This document shows, piece by piece, positions 61,701 through 64,000 of a stretch of 64,000 nucleotides of DNA. The notes under the pieces were generated by a model. It was not told where the DNA came from. It made no database searches and saw only the letters and a program-made list of their open reading frames with translations. Source of the stretch: Pseudoalteromonas luteoviolacea (GTDB lineage Bacteria; Pseudomonadota; Gammaproteobacteria; Enterobacterales; Alteromonadaceae). The DNA lies in NCBI RefSeq assembly GCF_001750165.1, contig NZ_CP015412.1:1178001-1242000 (forward strand). The letters run 5' to 3'. The translations under genes were made by a program, and so were the position numbers. Every line of letters starts with the position of its first letter. The stretch's first letter is position 1.

Positions 61701-64000
61701 AAGTTGCCGCCCCTGCATTTGGTCAGTTAACGCTCAATGCTGATGGTAGCTTTACCTACCAGCATGATGGTAGCGAAAACCATACTGACCAATTTACCTA
61801 TCGTGTTAAAGATGCATCAAACGCGACATCTGATACCTATACGGTGACGATTAATGTCACGCCAGTTGCGGATGCGCCAACGGCGGTGAATGACGTGTTG
61901 ACCGTGGTTGAAGATAACGCAGGTAACATCGATTTATTGGCTAACGATAGCGATCCTGAGCAAGATATGGTGGCCTCCTCTGCGACGGTTGTTACGGCAC
62001 CTAGCAAAGGGAACGTGAGCCTATTAAATGGCGTTGCGACTTATACGCCAAATGCCAATGAAAATGGTGTAGATACCTTCACTTATACTGTCAAAGATGC
62101 GCAGCAAAACACCTCTAATACGGCGACGGTGACGGTGACCATTACCGCGGATAATGACCTCCCTGTAGCGAAAGAGTTAGTTATCAATACGTCTGAGGAT
62201 ACTCATTCAGATCCGCTGCAAGTTCGTGCGCAGACCACAGATATAGAGGACGGTATACCAACAGGAAACTTGGCAATATCAACTCAGCCTAGTAAAGGTA
62301 GTGTTGTTATTGACCAACAGCAGGGCACTTTTGTTTATCAACCATCAGCTAACCAAACGGGCGCAGATAGCTTTGCTTACACGGTAGCGGATAGCATAGG
62401 TGCAGTATCAGCACCGATGACAATTACTGTGAATATTGGCGCGGTAAATGACAAACCCGTGGCTACTGCTGACAGTGTCACAACAGATGAAGATGTAAGT
62501 ACCCAATTGTCGATTTTATCAAACGACAGTGATGTTGAAGATCAAGGGTTCAATGGGGCAAATATCACACTTGAGGACCAAGGGAGTGGCGCGGGTAGCT
62601 ATGAAAAAGCCATGGTGACTATCCAAGCAGATGGTCAGCTGAACATTGCACCGGTTTCAAATCAAAATGGCACCTTCACGTTTAATTATACCTTGACTGA
62701 TAGTGAAGGATTAACCTCTGATCCAGCCCAAGTAACTGTTACTTTAACCCCAATGAATGACGCGCCAGTGGCCGTTGATAACACTGCGAGTTTGCAAGAA
62801 GAAGGCTCATTTGAAGTGAACGTCTTGGGCAATGATACGGACGTAGATGAAAATGACAGCTTTAATCTAGCCAGTGTAACTGTGGTTGACCAGCCTCAAT
62901 TTGGTCAGGCGGTTGTCAATGCACAAGGCGGGATTGTGTATACCCCGAACGAGCATTACTTTGGCGATGATACCTTTACGTACACAGTACAAGATGCTGC
63001 GGGAGCCACTTCTAATAAAGCCACGGTGACAATGACGGTGACACCTGTGAACGATGCACCGATTGCACAAGCTCAAAACCTAAATGTAAATGAAGATGGC
63101 AGTTTACTTGTGACGCTCAGCGCGACTGATCAGGAAAATGATACGCTGAGCTACCGCGTTGTCACAGGTGTATCTAACGGGACATTAGTGCAGCAATCAG
63201 ACACGGCTTGGTTATATACACCGACATTAAATTTCAATGGAGTAGACACCTTCTCGTTCGTAGCAAATGATGGTACTGATGACTCTGCGGCTGCAACTGT
63301 ATCTTTGACCGTCAACGCGGTGAATGACCAACCTACGGTCACAGGGCAAGCTGTAAGCGTTGATGAAGAGACGCAGGTAAATATCACTCTAAGTGCAGAA
63401 GATATAGATAACGATAATCTCACTTACCTGCTTGTTGGTGAGCCAAGCAATGGTAGTCATTCACTTAATGGCAATGTGCTAAGCTATACAGGTAACTTAG
63501 ATTACTTTGGAGCGGATAGCTTTACCTTTAAAGTCAACGATGGTCTGGTAGACTCTGAGTTAGCGACGGTAAATATCACAGTCAATAATATCAATGATGC
63601 GCCAACGATTACAGGTAGCCCGAGCAGTCAAGTTAATGAAGACAGTGCATACAGTTTTGTGCCTACCGCTGAAGATAAAGATGGCGACAATTTAACATTC
63701 GCTATTGAAAACTTACCGAGTTGGATGTCCTTCGATAGCACGACTGGTTCGATATCAGGCACGCCTGTCAATGCAAATGTTGGCGTGTATACAGGCATTG
63801 TGATCAGTGTTTCAGATGGTACAGAAACGGTCGCACTTACTGCGTTTAATATCACTGTTGTTAATACCAATGATACACCAACGATAAGCGGCGTACCTGC
63901 AACTTCTATCGATGAAGACAGTGCGTATAGCTTTACGCCAAGCGCAACGGATATTGATGGAGATACCTTAACCTTTAGTATTCAAAATGCACCAGCTTGG
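52721..64000 (+). CDS. Giant multi-domain adhesin, 3' end outside the window
   Basis: The frame from the ATG at 52721 (GAAGGAGGAATTGAA upstream) appears open to base 64000: 3760 codons inside the window and no stop seen. It begins with a signal-like segment (MTTSILGVMIPSLVAANSSS). A Cys-rich stretch and a choice-of-anchor-D-like domain follow (53.2-53.6 kb), then beta-rich repeats with GGGTDTL / SGASVTMT patterns (54.1-55.9 kb) and an RTX-like GGDSADTIRPGSG / GNGGNDNF patch (55.93-56.1 kb). Ig-like domains come next, then 900-bp tandem repeats (57.7-61.0 kb), and cadherin-like / tandem-95 and putative-Ig domains (VNDAP, DGTFTY patterns) to the window end. It is probably a surface or secreted biofilm adhesin, Ca-binding at the cadherin-like linkers. 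The secretion route cannot be seen because the C-terminus is missing. Confidence 0.9.
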   Translation, partial: MKKLDMTTSILGVMIPSLVAANSSSHIADSYFLPNHEVPSLSSIQVTDSIHFNNKQGNKQNEVFGIAEHKMAQSSNQDDATSATLSFLAGQGLLDSQGMGSTQVNGEVSIAKELAASCQVSFGCTTAYGSQASCQAAPGPGVWFPDTDDCTAAAPDPDINLKGNGQSITSGTTALSASNHTDFGSHQTGGSNFTRTFTIENVIAASTLTLSGSPLVSISASSDFSISSQPGASSLNGVTSTTFVVQLDPTTVGSPNATVTVTSNDPNEGTYTFKVGATVTAANTAPVVDLDTAAGGNNRSSSFNEGGGSVGITNSASVTDAESDTIKTITVSLTNDQDGASEGLNVTGAAQNALNGVSGKSDITLQDTISITGATATLAQVQTFLDAITYNNTSSTPNTTARTVTVVVNDGTDNSVSRTSTVSVANVTSTTSSGASFNTTSGANLNPAILFTSENESLTIAQTAHATGSTADGGGGTDTLNVSDSVDISGLTTLTNFETLEAANNGNLTLSETQHESFTTINGVGTNQFTVSSANGDAVVTGDADIETYVLGAAMTFTLGSASQNVSGSSSNDVINVAALTPTGTLDAGGGTGDTLRLSSGANIAGATVSNTEVLELNSGASVTMTEAQHDSFGSMTAAGTDTITISAATDGLTGNAAIESYVLSVGNTFTLGSAGQNLTGSGNNDTVNVGTLTATGTLAGGSGTDTLSVGNGGSIAGATVSGFENLTLSSGASATFSAAQLSQFSGTVTAAGTETISVSGDGNVSTVAGIENYTIGDDSTNTRTVTVAAAGHSVTATSATDAVTFDVGTLTFTGTLTGENTSADTLSLSNGADISGATISNITNLALATGASVTMTAVQNENFSGSITAGGTETIVISGDGDITTLSGIENYTVGDDSTNTRTINVGATTSVTATSVTDAITFNIAGQSFSGSLTGQATAADIVSASDGANTAGASFSNVGTLSLASGATVTIDAQNVSDFSTAINGAAGTETLNLVSGGTFDFSSTSVTSIETISLGSNSVTSVTIPDNFSSNGGTVTVSNSSGSAINAGVTINASALAGDSLVISATDLTGNDTLTGGDSADTIRPGSGTDSITGNGGNDNFVGSASDLNGDTIADLAVGDMITVTGVTGLTTSNVRFNGNSTLQVDTDATDFAAVEIALTLTNSPGASLDFTVADSGANTVITFIAANDVPVFSSLNGLSTFTENGSAVAIDSDATVADTELDALNGGTGNYNGASLTITRNGGANAQDVFANLSLLGTLTQGNTFTYNGTSVGTVTTNSAGTLVLTFNTSATSAIVDGVIQSISYSNTSDDPPSSVTLNYTFNDGTANSTGTNQAVVNITAQNDAPTDIALSATSINQSATGASTNVGTLSTTDLDSGNVHAYSLVNSGSSASGTCTSNAGNSSFQISSTNLQTQSALSAGDYIVCVQTNDGTTTFQESFTITVVDNVAPNAPSTPDLDAGSDTGGSNTDNVTSDTTPTFSGTAESGSTVRLYSDQSGNTVIGSGTATGGNWQITTSALSATTHAITAKATDASNNESSASSALNVTIDTSAPNAPSTPDLSASSDSGTSNTDNITNDATPTITGTGTTGDTINLSSNLDGNIGSTTVSGGAWSITSSTLQAGSHTISAQSVDNAGNTANSASNLSLTLDTQAPSGQSVALGDTLYSNTEKTAASFSFSNAEVGATYSYTISSSNGGTSATGNGTVTSASQTISNIDLSALNDGTLTLSVTLTDTAGNAATAVTATSELDTSAPSGHSVALNDTSYNSTETGSASFSFSSAEVGASYTYTLNSSNGGTAVTGNGNITSASQTVNIADINGLNDGTLTLSVTVSDAAGNAATAVTDTASLDKTKPTVTTFSASDTNLKAGETATISIVLSEASTTFISSDITVSGGSLSNFSATSSTQYSVLFTPTANSEANATLDIAADTFSDAAGNNNTAATQLPITVDTKAPTGHSVSLGDTLYSNTEKTAASFSFSSAEVGATYSYTISSSNGGTSATGNGTVTSASQTISNIDLSALNDGTLTLSVTLTDTAGNAATAVTATSELDTSAPSGHSVALNDTSYNSTETGSASFSFSSAEVGASYTYTLNSSNGGTAVTGNGNITSASQTVNIADISGLNDGTLTLSVTVSDAAGNAATAVTDTASLDKTKPTVTTFSASDTNLKAGETSTISIVLSEASTTFISSDITVSGGSLSNFSATSSTQYSVLFTPTANSEANATLDIAADTFSDAAGNNNTAATQLPITVDTKAPTGHSVSLGDTLYSNTEKTAASFSFSSAEVGATYSYTISSSNGGTSATGNGTVTSASQTISNIDLSALNDGTLTLSVTLTDTAGNAATAVTANSTLDTAAPSGHSVALNDTSYNSTETGSASFNFSSAEVGASYTYTLNSSNGGTAVTGNGNITSASQTVNIADINGLNDGTLTLSVTVSDAAGNAATAVTDTATLDKTKPTVTTFSASDTNLKVGETATISIVLSEASTTFTSSDITVSGGSLSNFSATSSTQYSVLFTPTANSEVNATLDIAADTFSDAAGNNNTAATQLPITVDTKAPSGHTVAFGDTSYSSTEKTAASFSFSSAEVGATYSYTISSSNGGTSTTGNGTVTSASQTISNIDLSALNDGTLTLSVSLTDTAGNAAAEVTATSELDTSSPSVTTFSASDTALKVGETATVTIVLSESSNNFTVDDVSVTGGSLSNFTATSGTQYSVVFTPSENSEADATLDILADKFTDSAGNPNTAAQQITLSIDTSAPAGQAVNIDQTLINRDNESALSFSLTGLESSGTFTYSISDANNASVTGNGNITAATAQVSAIDVSNLAEGTLTLTVTVTDAAGNSANQISDTVIKKYNVAPTLSGQPATSIAQDQAYSFTPTLVDPDEQDTHTYSITNLPSWLTFSTTTGVLSGTPADANVGEYNGIVISVNDGTDSASLASFNIEVTNVNDAPNGTAFNFATQEAGTLSVTTQAGLLSTATDDDTDNGDTLTAEQVAAPAFGQLTLNADGSFTYQHDGSENHTDQFTYRVKDASNATSDTYTVTINVTPVADAPTAVNDVLTVVEDNAGNIDLLANDSDPEQDMVASSATVVTAPSKGNVSLLNGVATYTPNANENGVDTFTYTVKDAQQNTSNTATVTVTITADNDLPVAKELVINTSEDTHSDPLQVRAQTTDIEDGIPTGNLAISTQPSKGSVVIDQQQGTFVYQPSANQTGADSFAYTVADSIGAVSAPMTITVNIGAVNDKPVATADSVTTDEDVSTQLSILSNDSDVEDQGFNGANITLEDQGSGAGSYEKAMVTIQADGQLNIAPVSNQNGTFTFNYTLTDSEGLTSDPAQVTVTLTPMNDAPVAVDNTASLQEEGSFEVNVLGNDTDVDENDSFNLASVTVVDQPQFGQAVVNAQGGIVYTPNEHYFGDDTFTYTVQDAAGATSNKATVTMTVTPVNDAPIAQAQNLNVNEDGSLLVTLSATDQENDTLSYRVVTGVSNGTLVQQSDTAWLYTPTLNFNGVDTFSFVANDGTDDSAAATVSLTVNAVNDQPTVTGQAVSVDEETQVNITLSAEDIDNDNLTYLLVGEPSNGSHSLNGNVLSYTGNLDYFGADSFTFKVNDGLVDSELATVNITVNNINDAPTITGSPSSQVNEDSAYSFVPTAEDKDGDNLTFAIENLPSWMSFDSTTGSISGTPVNANVGVYTGIVISVSDGTETVALTAFNITVVNTNDTPTISGVPATSIDEDSAYSFTPSATDIDGDTLTFSIQNAPAW
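57691..60990 (+). repeat. 900-bp tandem repeats (three full units plus a 600-bp unit)
   Basis: Units start at 57691, 58591 and 59491, exactly 900 bp apart, each coding for 300 residues made of three Ig-like modules A, B and C. A fourth unit at 60391 is only 600 bp because module B is missing (A then C, to 60990). From 60991 a diverged A-like module follows. Units 2 and 3 are almost identical over long stretches. Modules A and B also resemble each other, so the array has grown by repeated duplication. Confidence 0.95.

Noticed and set aside
53530..63870. Many open frames on the minus strand opposite the adhesin, some over 190 codons
   Set aside because: They repeat at 900-bp steps with the adhesin units, lack ribosome sites and read as Val/Ala/Leu-rich low-complexity protein. 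They are mirror frames of the repetitive plus-strand gene.
1..64000. CRISPR array, IS element, integron or attachment site
   Set aside because: No spaced 25-40 bp direct repeats, transposase motifs, terminal inverted repeats or integrase were seen. The only tandem repeats are inside coding genes and in frame.

Overview
The window looks like chromosomal DNA of a marine gammaproteobacterium, most likely Alteromonadales and close to Pseudoalteromonas. This is inferred from low-to-moderate GC, dense lipoprotein, surface-protein and regulator content, and family composition; no rRNA or tRNA gene is present to confirm it. No insertion sequence, integrase, CRISPR array or complete prophage was seen.

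Region 1 (1-38.97 kb) is ordinary accessory and housekeeping chromosome. It opens with a very long DUF3686/AAA+ ATPase that is probably cut at the window edge. Next come a MarR / metallo-beta-lactamase-fold lipoprotein / DoxX regulatory unit with twin palindromic operators, a dicarboxylate-type symporter, a methyltransferase, a TonB-domain lipoprotein, an AMIN-amidase-LysM peptidoglycan hydrolase, and a coiled-coil secreted protein paired with a minisatellite lipoprotein. SigZ/ArsH and many regulator-plus-target pairs follow (HxlR/SnoaL, LysR/MFS, AraC beside a frameshifted serine hydrolase, HTH divergent from a DUF2145/YiaA operon, MFS-GNAT/LysR). A diguanylate cyclase, a secreted lipase-like hydrolase with a membrane-anchored partner, a chemoreceptor and a small outer-membrane barrel complete the region.

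Region 2 (39.2-45.9 kb, minus strand) is a compact operon. A 1278-residue Ser/Thr kinase + cyclase-homology + AAA/TPR fusion has the architecture seen in kinase/cyclase fusions of azole-peptide (TOMM) clusters. It is followed by an 82-residue peptide with a LigA-like helical leader, a 320-residue unrecognised protein, and a secreted single-CXXCH protein. No known RiPP-modifying enzyme (YcaO, LanM, radical SAM) is visible. The idea of a peptide-modification or signalling system is therefore inference.

Region 3 (46.4 kb to the window end, plus strand) is divergent from region 2 across a 493-bp gap. It appears to be one long operon: a Tat-exported NHL-type protein, an Asp/Asn beta-hydroxylase-like protein, a GNAT acetyltransferase, a DUF6916-like protein, three tandem tail-collar (microcystin-dependent-type) proteins, an S8 protease, a TIGR03032-like protein, and a giant adhesin still open at base 64000 (3760 codons inside the window). 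The adhesin carries exact 900-bp tandem repeats. The most interesting hypothesis is that regions 2 and 3 form one locus that regulates, modifies and displays cell-surface collar/adhesin proteins.

Several starts were moved from the longest open frame to a downstream ATG, GTG or TTG with a properly spaced Shine-Dalgarno sequence. Each move is noted in the entry.
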